DNA of 64,000 bases, taken from positions 1 through 64,000 of the forward strand of contig JBMOEW010000009.1 of the NCBI GenBank assembly GCA_049314555.1. The letters run 5' to 3'. This document shows, piece after piece, positions 41,601 to 50,854 of the stretch; the first letter of the stretch is position 1, and every line of letters begins with the position of its first letter. Origin of the DNA: REEB509 sp049314555 (GTDB lineage Bacteria; Pseudomonadota; Alphaproteobacteria; Caulobacterales; Aquidulcibacteraceae). Position numbers and translations under genes: made by a program. The notes under the pieces were generated by a model. The model was not told the origin of the DNA. It was given only the letters and a program-made list of their open reading frames with translations, and did no database searches.

Positions 41601-42520
41601 TTCTGGCGTTGGGACTTCCCGTAAGACCAACACACAAAAGGCCCAACCAAAAGCGGCGCAGCGAGAAACCCGAAAACCTCGAAGGCGAGATTGTTGTCAT
41701 AATCCCCTGCACCCCCCTGCAATGCATTCGCAAAGTTGCCGCCGACAACCGACGCAATAAACGCCGGTAAAGCAGCAACCAGGAGCGCTAAAAGGCCTTT
41801 GCGCAACTGCCCTTTTCCTGGTGTTGGTGTCGCCAAAAAATATCCAGCCAAAGCACCAAAAAGGACCACAAAGCACGCAGCCGCAACCGCAACCGCCACC
41901 CCCGGTCCACCATAGTCCACTGCACCCAACACCGAAATCACAAGCGCAACGCAAGCAGCCACCAGAAGGCGGCGGACCAAAAGCAGCCGCGGCGACACGT
42001 CTTCTGTTGCAGTCGCCACCTCAGGCGTCACAGACGACATCTTCGGGACTTCTGTCGTCGATTTCACGACAGGAGGAGGTGGTGCGACACCCTTCGCCGC
42101 CCGCCCCACGATCACCGCTACCCCGCGATCCACCAAAAACCGCCACTGCGGGTCGGTGCGACTGCCGCGCCAGGCCTTCAGATCCGCGGACTGAACGGTA
42201 TCAAGCCCAATCGGCGCCTCGCAGGCCTCAATAAAGGCCGGGACCAGCACGCCCCGCGCCTTAGCCCGCCGGGCTTCAGAGCGCACGTTGTCGCTGTGTG
42301 TGGACGCAGAGCTCCAAAGAACCACGCAGCATTTCGCGCTGTTCAACTCGCGCTCCAGCCGCTTGTCCCAGGTCTCGCCGGCGTGGATGCCGCCGTCGCC
42401 CACGTCGTAAAACGTAGAGTAGCCCTCGTCCTCCAAGGCCCGAGCCACCTGCGCGGCACGGGCCAGTTCCTCGCGCTTGTAACTGATGAAAACGTCCGCC
42501 ACCGCCGCCCCTTGCCTCAT
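41585..42520 (-). CDS. TIR-domain protein with C-terminal membrane segments
   Basis: 311 residues. The N-terminal TIR domain opens with VADVFISYKREELARAAQVA (box 1 type) and contains CCVVLWSSASTHSDNVRSEA, where the Glu after S-D-N-V-R-S lies at the position of the catalytic Glu of NAD-cleaving TIRs. A Pro-rich linker near 150-180 leads to four hydrophobic segments (about 185-202, 209-230, 244-262 and 280-299). Membrane-tethered TIR proteins can be immune effectors or signalling adaptors; no partner sensor is adjacent. The C-terminus overlaps the YoeB relic. Confidence 0.82.
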   Translation of the reverse strand: MRQGAAVADVFISYKREELARAAQVARALEDEGYSTFYDVGDGGIHAGETWDKRLERELNSAKCCVVLWSSASTHSDNVRSEARRAKARGVLVPAFIEACEAPIGLDTVQSADLKAWRGSRTDPQWRFLVDRGVAVIVGRAAKGVAPPPPVVKSTTEVPKMSSVTPEVATATEDVSPRLLLVRRLLVAACVALVISVLGAVDYGGPGVAVAVAAACFVVLFGALAGYFLATPTPGKGQLRKGLLALLVAALPAFIASVVGGNFANALQGGAGDYDNNLAFEVFGFLAAPLLVGPFVCWSYGKSQRQNQTPQ

Positions 42521-42552
42521 GCAACAGGTTTAGCCGAGCATGACGCAACTTG

Positions 42553-44163
42553 TCACCCCATCCGGTCCTTCGTCGCGCTGAACCGCACGCCAGCGTTCTT
42601 CTCCTGCACGTAGCCAATCTCCCAAGCGCTTTTGCCCAAAAACACCGGCGCGCCGTCGATGTCTTCGGCCATCTGCGCCTTGTACTTTTCCACAAAAGCT
42701 TCGATCTCGGCCTTGCTGTCGGCGCCGATCCAGCGCGCGGCCTGATAGGGGCTTTGCTCAAAGATCACATCAAGCCCGTATTCCTCGCGCACGCGCTCCT
42801 CTAGCACGTCAAACTGCAAAGCGCCCACCGCCCCCACCACAGCATCCGCCCCGATGATCGGCTTGAAGGTTTGCGTCACCCCCTCTTCGGCCAACGCATC
42901 GAGCGCCTTTTTCAAATGCTTTTGCTTCAGTGGATCTTTGACGCGGCACCGCTTCAGCAATTCCGGCGCGAAATTCGGAATGCCCGAAAACCGGATTGTT
43001 CCGCTTTCGGACAAACTATCCCCCACCCGCAACACCCCGTAGTTTGGAATGCCGATCACATCGCCGGGGAAGGCCTCATCGGTGATTTCGCGGTCCTGCG
43101 CCATGAACATCAGGGGATTGTGAACATTCATCGTCTTGCCAGACGCGCTCTTCAGCGTCATGCCGCGCCGGAAACGCCCCGAGCACAACCGCACAAAGGC
43201 CACGCGGTCGCGGTGCTTGGGGTCCATGTTGGCCTGAATTTTGAACACAAAACCGGTGACTTCGGTTTTGGCGGTGTCGATTACGATCGGCAGGGATTTC
43301 GCCTCTGCCTTCTGCTCCCGCGGCGGGGGCGCAAGCTCGGCAATCGCGCGCAACAACTCCATCACCCCAAACCGGCGCAACGCAGAGCCAAACACGATCG
43401 GCGTCAAATGCCCGGCGCGGTAGCTTTCGAGGTCAAACGCCGAAAGCCCGTCTTTGGCCAAAGCGGCGGTTTCATTCAGCTCCGCCAACTCGTCTTCTGC
43501 CAGGGCAGAGGCAATCGCGTTCGAGCCCTTCATCGCGATCCGCGTGCTGGCGGTGATGCCCTGCTCGCCGGGCTCTGGGCGGCGATACACGACAAATTCG
43601 TCCGAACGCAGATCAAGCATGCCGCGGAACCGCTGCCCAGAGCTGGCCGGCCAGTAGAGCGGCGACGCATCCAAGGCCAGCCGGCTTTGAATTTCGTCGA
43701 TCAGCGAAAACGGGTCCTGCGCCTCGCGGTCCATCTTGTTGATGAAGGTGATGATCGGGATGTCGCGCAGCCGGCACACCTCAAACAACTTCAAGGTTTG
43801 CGGCTCGATGCCCTTGGCAGCGTCCAGCACCATGATCGCGGAATCGGCCGCGGTAAGGGTGCGGTAGGTGTCTTCCGAGAAGTCCTCGTGGCCCGGCGTG
43901 TCCAACAGATTGAACACCTTGCCGTCGCCCTCGAAGGTCATCACAGACGCCGAAACCGAAATCCCCCGCTCCCGCTCGATCTTCATCCAGTCTGATCGGG
44001 TCCGCCGCGCTTCCCCGCGCGCGGCCACCTGGCCCGCCAAATGAATAGCCCCGCCCGCCAGAAGCAGGGTTTCGGTCAGCGTGGTTTTGCCGGCGTCCGG
44101 GTGAGAAATGATGGCGAAGGTTCGCCGGCGCAGGGCTTCTGTTGGCGCGTCGTGTGTGGTCAT
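42553..44163 (-). CDS. prfC: peptide chain release factor 3
   Basis: 536 residues from ATG 44163, the usual RF3 length. GTPase motifs: G1 SHPDAGKTTLTE, G2 region RERGISVSASVMTF, G3 LLDTPGHEDFSEDTYRTL, G4 FINKMDREAQDP. The middle and C-terminal domains follow RF3 (RFRRGMTLKSASGKTMNVHN, VGALQFDVLEERVREEYGLD). It recycles RF1/RF2 from the ribosome after peptide release. An upstream extension to 44205 was rejected. The 131-residue gene at 44172-44567 precedes it by eight bases on the same strand. Confidence 0.97.
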   Translation of the reverse strand: MTTHDAPTEALRRRTFAIISHPDAGKTTLTETLLLAGGAIHLAGQVAARGEARRTRSDWMKIERERGISVSASVMTFEGDGKVFNLLDTPGHEDFSEDTYRTLTAADSAIMVLDAAKGIEPQTLKLFEVCRLRDIPIITFINKMDREAQDPFSLIDEIQSRLALDASPLYWPASSGQRFRGMLDLRSDEFVVYRRPEPGEQGITASTRIAMKGSNAIASALAEDELAELNETAALAKDGLSAFDLESYRAGHLTPIVFGSALRRFGVMELLRAIAELAPPPREQKAEAKSLPIVIDTAKTEVTGFVFKIQANMDPKHRDRVAFVRLCSGRFRRGMTLKSASGKTMNVHNPLMFMAQDREITDEAFPGDVIGIPNYGVLRVGDSLSESGTIRFSGIPNFAPELLKRCRVKDPLKQKHLKKALDALAEEGVTQTFKPIIGADAVVGAVGALQFDVLEERVREEYGLDVIFEQSPYQAARWIGADSKAEIEAFVEKYKAQMAEDIDGAPVFLGKSAWEIGYVQEKNAGVRFSATKDRMG

Positions 44164-44171
44164 GCCGCCGG

Positions 44172-44567
44172 TTACGACGCCTGCGCCTGGTCCGCAAGGC
44201 TCCAAACATAGGCGTTGATCGCAGCCGCCGTCAGCTTTCCGGCCCCCTGCAAGTCCAAAAGCCGCGCCATGGTCACGAGCGAGACCTTGGCCAACCGCAT
44301 CGCCACGTCGTGTGGCCCCCGCGCATTCATCGGCAGCACAAACACCGCAGCGTTCGCGTCACAGGCCGCAACAAGAGCCGCCGCGACCAGCTGGCGCATG
44401 TCTTCTTTTGCGTTTTGCAGACCGCCGGCGGCGAATGCGGCTTCCCGCCCCAGCGCCACCGCCCGAACCGGCGTCAAACCACCCGGCGGCAACCCACCCT
44501 TCACTTTGGACAAGGTGTCGTTCACCGACACGAGGTCCAAAATCCGCTCATTCAGCAAAAACAACAT
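44172..44567 (-). CDS. hypothetical protein upstream of prfC
   Basis: 131 residues, MLFLLNERILDLVSVNDTLS at the start and a helical Ala-rich remainder (AALVAACDANAAVFVLPMNA, GKLTAAAINAYVWSLADQAQ). There is no signal peptide and no motif that I recognise. The stop is only eight bases before the prfC ATG, so the two are probably one transcript. A weak T-free region separates it from the divergent TIR-Sel1 gene 163 bases away. Confidence 0.65.
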   Translation of the reverse strand: MLFLLNERILDLVSVNDTLSKVKGGLPPGGLTPVRAVALGREAAFAAGGLQNAKEDMRQLVAAALVAACDANAAVFVLPMNARGPHDVAMRLAKVSLVTMARLLDLQGAGKLTAAAINAYVWSLADQAQAS

Positions 44568-44730
44568 GGGGTGATCACCTCGAAGCGGCGATCATACCTG
44601 ACGTGCGTTAACGGAGCTTGCCACGCGGGGGCTCCCAAATCAGCGGGGGTTCCACTTCTGTGCCCACTTGGTAAAAGGGTCAGTAGGCGACGCACCCTTA
44701 CCGTCGCCAAAGCGTGAAGATCGGAACCCC

Positions 44731-46110
44731 ATGACCGACGTGTTCGTCTCCTACGCCCGGGCAGACCGCGCGCGCGTTGAACCCATTGCCCGCGGCCTTG
44801 AAGCCTTGGGCTTTGATGTCTGGTGGGATCCCAATCTCTTGCCCGGCGAGCAATACGCCTCTGCCATTGGAGAGATCTTACAGAGCGCCAAGGCCATTCT
44901 GGTGGTCTGGTCGGCCAATGCGGTGGAGCGGGACTGGGTGCTGGACGAAGCAGCCGTCGGCCGTGATCGGCGCGCGCTGGTGTCCACCCGGATTGACGCC
45001 TCTGCTCCGCCGTTGGGGTTTCGCCAGGTGCCGGCGATTGACCTTTCGACCTGGTCTGGCGCGCCGGGGGACGCCAACTTCCAGGCCCTGGTTCAAGCCC
45101 TTTCCGCCCTGCGCGGTGCAGCGCCCATGCCGATCGCGATCGCCACTGCCATGAGCCCACCGCCACCGACCAAAGCAGGCGGATTGGGCCGCTGGCTGCT
45201 GGCGGCTGGTGCCGTGGCGCTGGTCGCGGGCGGGATTTACGCGGCCTCCCAGTTTCTGCCGATCGGGCCAGCTGCGCCCGATCCTGATCAAGTCGAAACC
45301 ACCGATGCCCCTGGAGCAGCTGATTCCTATGGCCTTTCAGAAGAAGAACGCCTGGGCTTTGGCCCCCAAGACCTGATCCGCATAGCCCTCGCCACCACAG
45401 ACTTCGAGGCCATTGAGCAAGGCGCAGGCGCCGGTGATGGCTTTGGCCAGGCGCTGTCTTGCCTGGCCTACGGCTTTGGCGAGGGCGTCCCCCAGGACCT
45501 TGGCCTTGCCCGCGCCCAATGCGACGCCGCCGCCGCCCAAGGCGAAGGCTTGGCGATCTTTATGCTCAGCCGCTGGGCCCGCGCCGGCGAAGCCGGCTAT
45601 AGCGCCAACGCTACGGTGGCCGATGCGCTGTTGATGCAGGCCGCCGACGCCCGCGATCCCCGAGCCTTGACAGAACTCGCCCGCCAGGACCTGGAAGCCG
45701 GCAACGCCCAGGAGGCAGCGGTTTCCGCCGAAGCCGCAGCCCTTTTGGGCCACCATCCGGCGCAGATCCTGATGGGCTGGATGTCTGAAAACGGCCAAGG
45801 CCTCCCCCAAAACGATCAAGAGGCCTTCCGCTGGTATGATGCCGCGGCTGAAAAGGCCTTTCCGGCGGGTTTAACCGCCACCGGCCGTCTGCTGGAGGAA
45901 GGCCGCGGGGTGACCCAGGATTACGCCCGCGCCCGCGCCCGCTATGAAGAGGCCGCCGGCCAAGGCGACGGGGAAGCCGCCAATCGCCTTGCCCGTCTGT
46001 TGGAAGCAGGCCTTGGCGGCGCCGCAGACCCCGCCCGTGCCCAGGAGTTGCGCCAAACAGCGATCGACGCGGGCGTCATCGATCAGCCCCCCGTCTCCCC
46101 AACGCCCTAA
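44731..46110 (+). CDS. TIR-TM-Sel1 repeat protein
   Basis: 459 residues from ATG 44731. The N-terminal TIR domain (MTDVFVSYARADRARVEPIA, LGFDVWWDPNLLPGEQY) includes ILVVWSANAVERDWVLDEAA with the W-x-x-x-E of catalytic TIRs. One TM helix (about 152-174) is followed by a periplasmic half of Sel1-like repeats (GEGVPQDLGLARAQCDAAAA, GLPQNDQEAFRWYDAAAEKA, RGVTQDYARARARYEEAAGQ). The upstream frame to 44668 is discarded. It is divergent from the prfC pair and overlaps the convergent DUF1491 stop by four bases. Such fusions are frequent in alphaproteobacteria; the function is unproven. Confidence 0.85.
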   Translation: MTDVFVSYARADRARVEPIARGLEALGFDVWWDPNLLPGEQYASAIGEILQSAKAILVVWSANAVERDWVLDEAAVGRDRRALVSTRIDASAPPLGFRQVPAIDLSTWSGAPGDANFQALVQALSALRGAAPMPIAIATAMSPPPPTKAGGLGRWLLAAGAVALVAGGIYAASQFLPIGPAAPDPDQVETTDAPGAADSYGLSEEERLGFGPQDLIRIALATTDFEAIEQGAGAGDGFGQALSCLAYGFGEGVPQDLGLARAQCDAAAAQGEGLAIFMLSRWARAGEAGYSANATVADALLMQAADARDPRALTELARQDLEAGNAQEAAVSAEAAALLGHHPAQILMGWMSENGQGLPQNDQEAFRWYDAAAEKAFPAGLTATGRLLEEGRGVTQDYARARARYEEAAGQGDGEAANRLARLLEAGLGGAADPARAQELRQTAIDAGVIDQPPVSPTP

Positions 46111-46448
46111 CCGTCCTTCAAGGGCTCGGTCAGGAACGTCCGGCCCCAGCGGTCCTCAATTTCCACCACCCACATGTCTGGGTCCTGGGCGACACGCCGT
46201 GCGGCATAGGCATCAACATCGGCTTCAGCGTCTCCTAGGGTGCCAGCCGAAAGGTCAAGCCAAACCCGCTCGCCTTGCCCGTCCTGGGCCGGCATATAGA
46301 GGCGCGCCCGCCGATCCATAGTCGCCACTTTGACCAGCACGGCCCCGGCATCCGCGTCACCCTTTCGCACCACGGCCGCAAATGCCCCAGCCACCTGGAC
46401 CCGTCGGATCAAGGCTTGAACCCAAATATCGGTGCGCAATGCAATCAT
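46107..46448 (-). CDS. DUF1491 family protein
   Basis: 113 residues from ATG 46448 (MIALRTDIWVQALIRRVQVA), with VRKGDADAGAVLVKVATMDR, LYMPAQDGQGERVWLDLSAG and a C-terminal DPDMWVVEIEDRWGRTFLTE. This is the DUF1491 pattern, a small alphaproteobacteria-restricted family of unknown function. A longer start at 46502 is possible but without homology. It overlaps the convergent TIR-Sel1 gene by four bases and is divergent from the next gene across 60 bases. Confidence 0.88.
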   Translation of the reverse strand: MIALRTDIWVQALIRRVQVAGAFAAVVRKGDADAGAVLVKVATMDRRARLYMPAQDGQGERVWLDLSAGTLGDAEADVDAYAARRVAQDPDMWVVEIEDRWGRTFLTEPLKDG

Positions 46449-46508
46449 GTGGCCCACGATGGCGCCGCGTTCACACCCCGGCAAGCGATGGCGTGTTAAC
46501 ACCCTGCC

Positions 46509-47393
46509 ATGACCCTAAAGCCCTTTCCCCTGGCCATCGTCGCCGGCACCCTCGCGTTCTTCTTGGCAGCAGCCGGGCAAGCGCGCGCCCAGGCCGCACC
46601 AGACGCCCAAACCGCCTTCGCCGAACGCTCCGCGTTGTTGGCCGCCGATAGCCGTTGCCAACTCCTGCGCGCCGAAGAGCGGGCAGCGATCGTTGCCGCC
46701 GCCGCCCAAGCCCGCGGTGCGCTGCTGCGCGGCGGCTGGACCGGCACCCGCGTCGATGCCCTGCGCTCCCGCGCCACCGCGGCCGGCCAGGCCCGCGCCT
46801 GCGATGACCCGGCTCTGCGCCAGTCCGCCGCTCAAGCCCAAGCCGGCTATGAAGGCTGGTCCCGGATGACCCAGATGCGCTTCCCCGGCACCCATAGCGC
46901 CTGGAGCGCAAGGCGGGTGCCTGATGCCCAAGGTTTTATGCTGCGCCAGGAAGGCCGCGGCGGCACGGTTCTGGGCGTGCGCTATACTGAAAACGGCCCC
47001 GTGGCCACTTTGACCGCGCCCCTTGCCGCCCAAAGTCCCGCCCCTGGCTTTGGTGCCATCAGCTTCCGCGACAGTGCCCGCGCCCCATCAAGCCTGGCAG
47101 ACGTGCCTGGCCGCGGCACAACCCTCGCAGCCCTCGTGGCCCCGCCCGCGATGGCCCGCGTGGTGTTTGCCACCCAACTCAGCGTGGAAACCGACGAAGA
47201 AGGCCGCCGCTTTGCCGTTGTTACCTTTCCGCAGTCCGCGTTCGCAGCGATTGCCGGCCTGGACCCGCGAGAGGCCATCGAAGTGCGCCTTGGCCGCGAG
47301 CCCGGCGTGCGCGGTGTGAGCCTTGTGTTTGAAGTGGGCGACCTGGCCGCGGCCCAAGCCTTCCTGCTGGCCCGGCCCGTGGCGGACTCGTAA
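46509..47393 (+). CDS. periplasmic protein of unknown function
   Basis: 294 residues with a signal peptide (MTLKPFPLAIVAGTLAFFLA, cleavage after A-R-A-Q-A). The mature N-terminal part is helical (CQLLRAEERAAIVAAAAQAR with Cys50, and Cys98 in RACDDPALR); the C-terminal half is beta-rich (GVRYTENGPVATLTA, RRFAVVTFPQSAFAAIAGLD). It has no catalytic motif that I recognise. It converges on the histidine kinase gene with a six-base gap. Confidence 0.7.
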   Translation: MTLKPFPLAIVAGTLAFFLAAAGQARAQAAPDAQTAFAERSALLAADSRCQLLRAEERAAIVAAAAQARGALLRGGWTGTRVDALRSRATAAGQARACDDPALRQSAAQAQAGYEGWSRMTQMRFPGTHSAWSARRVPDAQGFMLRQEGRGGTVLGVRYTENGPVATLTAPLAAQSPAPGFGAISFRDSARAPSSLADVPGRGTTLAALVAPPAMARVVFATQLSVETDEEGRRFAVVTFPQSAFAAIAGLDPREAIEVRLGREPGVRGVSLVFEVGDLAAAQAFLLARPVADS

Positions 47394-47399
47394 GCGCCG

Positions 47400-49040
47400 C
47401 TAGCTGACCACCACCGGCAACGTGATCCGCACGAGGGCACCCCCCTCCGGCGCGTCATGAAAGCTCAACTGCCCCTGGTGCAGTTCCGCCAGCGCCTTGA
47501 CCAGCGAGAGCCCGAGCCCCGATCCGGCGGCACCGTTTGCATGAGCGCCGCGCACAAACCGCTCCCCAAGGATGGCCTTGTCCTGATCAGAAATGCCAGG
47601 CCCGGTGTCGATCGTGTCGATGAGCAGATTGACCCCTTCCGCCCGCAGGGCGAGCCGCACCTGCCCGCCCTCTGGCGTAAACTTCACGGCATTGCCCACC
47701 GTGTTGATCAGCATCTGGCGCACCGCCCGCACGTCCGCCCGCACCGCAAGCGGGCCGCCCGGCGCCTGCAAGGTCAAGCTGATGTTTTTGTTTTGAGCGC
47801 TCCCTTGGGACAGCGCCACGACCTCGCCCGCCACATCGCACACGTTAAAGTCAGCCAGCTCCAGCGCATGACGGCCCTCTTCGATCCGCGACAGATCCAC
47901 CATGTCATTCACGAGGCTCAGCAAATGGCTGCCGCTGGCCCGGATCAGCCCGGCGTACTCGCCGTATTTCTCCGGCATCGGACCAAACACCTCGCGCTCC
48001 ATCAGTTCCGCAAAACCGATGATGTGCGTAAGCGGCGTGCGCAACTCGTGCGACAATTCCCCCACATGGCGCGACTTCGCTTCACTGGCCCCGGCTGCAG
48101 CCGTCAGGGCCGCCTGCGCCTCTGCCACCCGCGTTCCAAGCGCTGTGATGTCCACCGCGGTTAGCCCCGCAAGGCCAGCGCCCGCCGGCCTTAGCGTTAG
48201 CTCTACCGTCCGCACCGGTCCATCGATCGCGCGGGCAATCATGGCCAACCGGGCATCTGCCCCCTTCGTCGCCGCTTCAATCGCCTGTTGCAGGTTGGCC
48301 CGCGTTTCACCGTCCACAGGGCCCGCCAGCGCCTCAGACAGCTTACCGTTCGGCCGCAGCCGCCCGACCACACCAAGCACCGCCGCACATGCCGGCGTGT
48401 AGGCCAGTGCCTCCCCCTGACTATTCAGCACCATCGACGCCGTGCCCTGCGCCAGCATCGCCCGCCCCCGCACAGGCGTAACGCCAGTAGGTCCCGGCTG
48501 CGCCACCAGCGATCGCGGTGTCAGCTCCAACACCTGAGCCATCAGCCCGCCCACGAACACCACCGCAAGCGCCCCAAGCAAAGAGGGCAACAGATCAAGC
48601 CCCTCTGGCCCCAAAGCGCCCCGCGCCTGCGCTGCCGCCGCCATGCTGGAAGCCGCAAACGCACCAAAAGCCGAAAACAATGTGGCTTCCACCACCCGCT
48701 CCCGCTCGCCCGTGTGGGCAGCGATCCCCGGCGCAATCAAAAACGCAGCCACCGCCGGCGAAGCCATTGCCCCGGTCAGAACGCACGCAACTGTAGCGAA
48801 TGCGATCCAACTGAAGATGGCGAGAGTGCGCGCCCAGTTTTCGCCCCAACGTCCAAGCACAAGGAACGTCACAACCGCAGGCGCGAGGGCCAGAGCCGCC
48901 GCCGCCGCCGCGGTTTCGACCTTTGCGCCAAACCGCCAAGCCAGGAGGCAAATCAGCGCCGTGGCCCCCATCCAGCACCACATCGCCAGCGACAGCCGCG
49001 CAACCGCCCCCGCCGGTTCAGCGGAGGCCGTAATGGCCAT
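47400..49040 (-). CDS. membrane sensor histidine kinase, DivJ/PleC-like
   Basis: 546 residues from ATG 49040. The N-terminal half holds about six TM helices (residues 15-195), then a PAS-like segment (about 225-325), then the DHp H-box ELSHELRTPLTHIIGFAELM and FGPMPEKYGEYAGLIRASGS, HLLSLVNDMVDLSRIEEGRH. That extended block is characteristic of DivJ/PleC/CckA-type alphaproteobacterial kinases. The ATPase has N-box NTVGNAVKFTPEGG, G1 DTGPGISDQD and G2 GAAGSGLGLSLVKA. No response regulator is nearby, as is usual for this group, which signals to DivK or PleD-type receivers encoded elsewhere. Confidence 0.88.
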   Translation of the reverse strand: MAITASAEPAGAVARLSLAMWCWMGATALICLLAWRFGAKVETAAAAAALALAPAVVTFLVLGRWGENWARTLAIFSWIAFATVACVLTGAMASPAVAAFLIAPGIAAHTGERERVVEATLFSAFGAFAASSMAAAAQARGALGPEGLDLLPSLLGALAVVFVGGLMAQVLELTPRSLVAQPGPTGVTPVRGRAMLAQGTASMVLNSQGEALAYTPACAAVLGVVGRLRPNGKLSEALAGPVDGETRANLQQAIEAATKGADARLAMIARAIDGPVRTVELTLRPAGAGLAGLTAVDITALGTRVAEAQAALTAAAGASEAKSRHVGELSHELRTPLTHIIGFAELMEREVFGPMPEKYGEYAGLIRASGSHLLSLVNDMVDLSRIEEGRHALELADFNVCDVAGEVVALSQGSAQNKNISLTLQAPGGPLAVRADVRAVRQMLINTVGNAVKFTPEGGQVRLALRAEGVNLLIDTIDTGPGISDQDKAILGERFVRGAHANGAAGSGLGLSLVKALAELHQGQLSFHDAPEGGALVRITLPVVVS

Positions 49041-49188
49041 GCCAGTTCTGTCTGCATCGTATGTTGACACGGCGGGTACGCCTAAGCCTAAGGGAGATAT
49101 GGCATTGATACCTGTCCGGCGCAGTCTTGAACACATCACTCGCGCCGCCGGCGACAAACCGGCAGCCCCAAGCTCTCAGGAGGACGGC

Positions 49189-50373
49189 ATGCGCGAATCC
49201 GTTCAAAAGCGCGCCACTGGGTTGCGCGAATGGGGATTGGCTATGAAGGGCTTGATGAGGGGAGGCGCTGCGGCACTGGCGATGGCCGGTATGGCGAGCG
49301 CACAAGAGGTGGTTGCCCCCACTCCTGAACAGCTAGCTGCACCCGTGGCCCAGCCCGCAGCCACAGGCCCCGCTCACGGCCCCCTGCAGATCGCGTTGGA
49401 GCCCTACGCAGTTTACCAGCAGGACGTCACCACCCTGCGCGACGCCAACATCAACAGTGTCTCCACGCTTGGCACGATGGTTGAGCTGGGCGCCTCCCAC
49501 CATTACCCGGCTCTGGCCAAAGGCGTGATCGCCTATGGTGCCTTGGCCGCCGCCCAATCGCCAACCTTTGTCCGCGCCGTGCGCGATGCAGAAGCCTACT
49601 TCGGCCGTCAAGGCCTGATTTTGCAGCTTACCCGCGATTCAGGCTACGCGCGCAACCTGCGGGGATCTGGCGAAGCCAGCCAGCTGGCGATGGGCGCGAT
49701 CAACCACGATGTGGCCCGGATAGACCGCGTCGCACGGCGCTTCACCGAAATCTACCGCACCAACAGCGGCACGCGCTGGGGCCGGACGGCCACCACCAAC
49801 GGGGCCGCCCGGGTTCAGCGCTTGGCCGGCATGGGCACTTCAACCAATCTACGCCCTGTCACCGCATCCTTGGCTGCACGGCTGTTTGCCGCCCCCGCCA
49901 GCCAATCGCCCGCCGCCGATGCCACGGCCTTGGGCGGGGCCTATTTCTGGGACGCCGCCACCACCTCCGGCGCGGTCACCTATCAAGCCTCCGCCACGCC
50001 CCCACAGTATTGGCGCGCAGATTCGATGCGCTTTCGCGCCATCGACAGCATGCTGTCCCTTGCCGCCTTGCACGCCCTCGGTGCCGAAACCGACCGCCCA
50101 GAAGCCTACGAGCCCCTGCTCAACGATCAGCTGCTCTCAAACTGCATGGCCGCCGCGCAGAGCGGTTATCTCGCCTGCCAAGGCTCTACCGGCCGCGAGC
50201 ACGAAAACGCGTTTTGCCTCGCCAAGCACGCCTTAGGATGGGCCGAAGGCGATGTGACGGTCAACAGCGTGGCTCTCTGCATCGCCCGCCTGACCGAACC
50301 CGGCGTTGCCCCGGCGGTGAACTACACCCCGTTCGCCACCGCCACGAGCGCGGTCGTCACCCCCACGCAGTAA
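49189..50373 (+). CDS. secreted protein of unknown function
   Basis: 394 residues from ATG 49189, chosen for the AGGAGGA at 49178-49184; ATG 49243 (MKGLMRGGAAALAMAGMASA) is an alternative. The signal peptide ends A-S-A-Q. The mature protein is helical, with LEPYAVYQQDVTTLRDANIN, LRGSGEASQLAMGAINHDVA and a C-terminal part with conserved-looking cysteines (SNCMAAAQSGYLACQGSTGR, NAFCLAKHALG, ALCIARL). I do not recognise a domain. It is divergent from the kinase gene with about 150 bases between starts, so shared control is possible. Confidence 0.7.
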   Translation: MRESVQKRATGLREWGLAMKGLMRGGAAALAMAGMASAQEVVAPTPEQLAAPVAQPAATGPAHGPLQIALEPYAVYQQDVTTLRDANINSVSTLGTMVELGASHHYPALAKGVIAYGALAAAQSPTFVRAVRDAEAYFGRQGLILQLTRDSGYARNLRGSGEASQLAMGAINHDVARIDRVARRFTEIYRTNSGTRWGRTATTNGAARVQRLAGMGTSTNLRPVTASLAARLFAAPASQSPAADATALGGAYFWDAATTSGAVTYQASATPPQYWRADSMRFRAIDSMLSLAALHALGAETDRPEAYEPLLNDQLLSNCMAAAQSGYLACQGSTGREHENAFCLAKHALGWAEGDVTVNSVALCIARLTEPGVAPAVNYTPFATATSAVVTPTQ

Positions 50374-50419
50374 CAGCGCCGCCCTTGCCCAGCCTAACGC
50401 CGCAGGCCATCTGCAGGGG

Positions 50420-50854
50420 ATGAGCCGAAAAGACATCAGCCAAACCCTGCAAACCCTTGCAGACGATTTGGAATTCCTTCCCGATTGGGAAGAACGCATT
50501 CGCCACGTCATGGACTTGGGCAGGAAACTGCCGGCGCTGGCACCACATGACATGGTGGAGGCAAACAAAGTGCGAGGGTGCGCCAGCCAAGTGTGGCTGG
50601 TCGCCCAAGCCAACCCAGAAGACCCAAGCCTCCTGCGGTTCGCCGCAGATTCAGATGCCCCGCTGGTGCGGGGGCTGATTGCGCTGGTTTTGTTGGTCTA
50701 TTCTGATCGCACGCCCGCAGAAATCCTGGCGGCGGATCCAAACCTCGTCATGGCGCGGCTGGGCCTCGATCAAGCCCTCACCCGCCAACGCGCCAATGGC
50801 TTGGCTTCGATGGTTGCCCGCATTCGCGCAGAAGCCGCCGCCAAACAGGCCTAG
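50420..50854 (+). CDS. sufE: SufE family sulfur acceptor
   Basis: 144 residues. The SufE core LEFLPDWEERIRHVMDLGRK, LPALAPHDMVEANKVRGCAS with the catalytic cysteine in V-R-G-C-A-S-Q-V-W (near residue 54), and LVRGLIALVLLVYSDRTPAE are present. It accepts persulfide sulfur from the SufS desulfurase for Fe-S cluster assembly; no other suf gene is in the window. The stop overlaps the relic of the convergent DUF6456 gene. Confidence 0.93.
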   Translation: MSRKDISQTLQTLADDLEFLPDWEERIRHVMDLGRKLPALAPHDMVEANKVRGCASQVWLVAQANPEDPSLLRFAADSDAPLVRGLIALVLLVYSDRTPAEILAADPNLVMARLGLDQALTRQRANGLASMVARIRAEAAAKQA

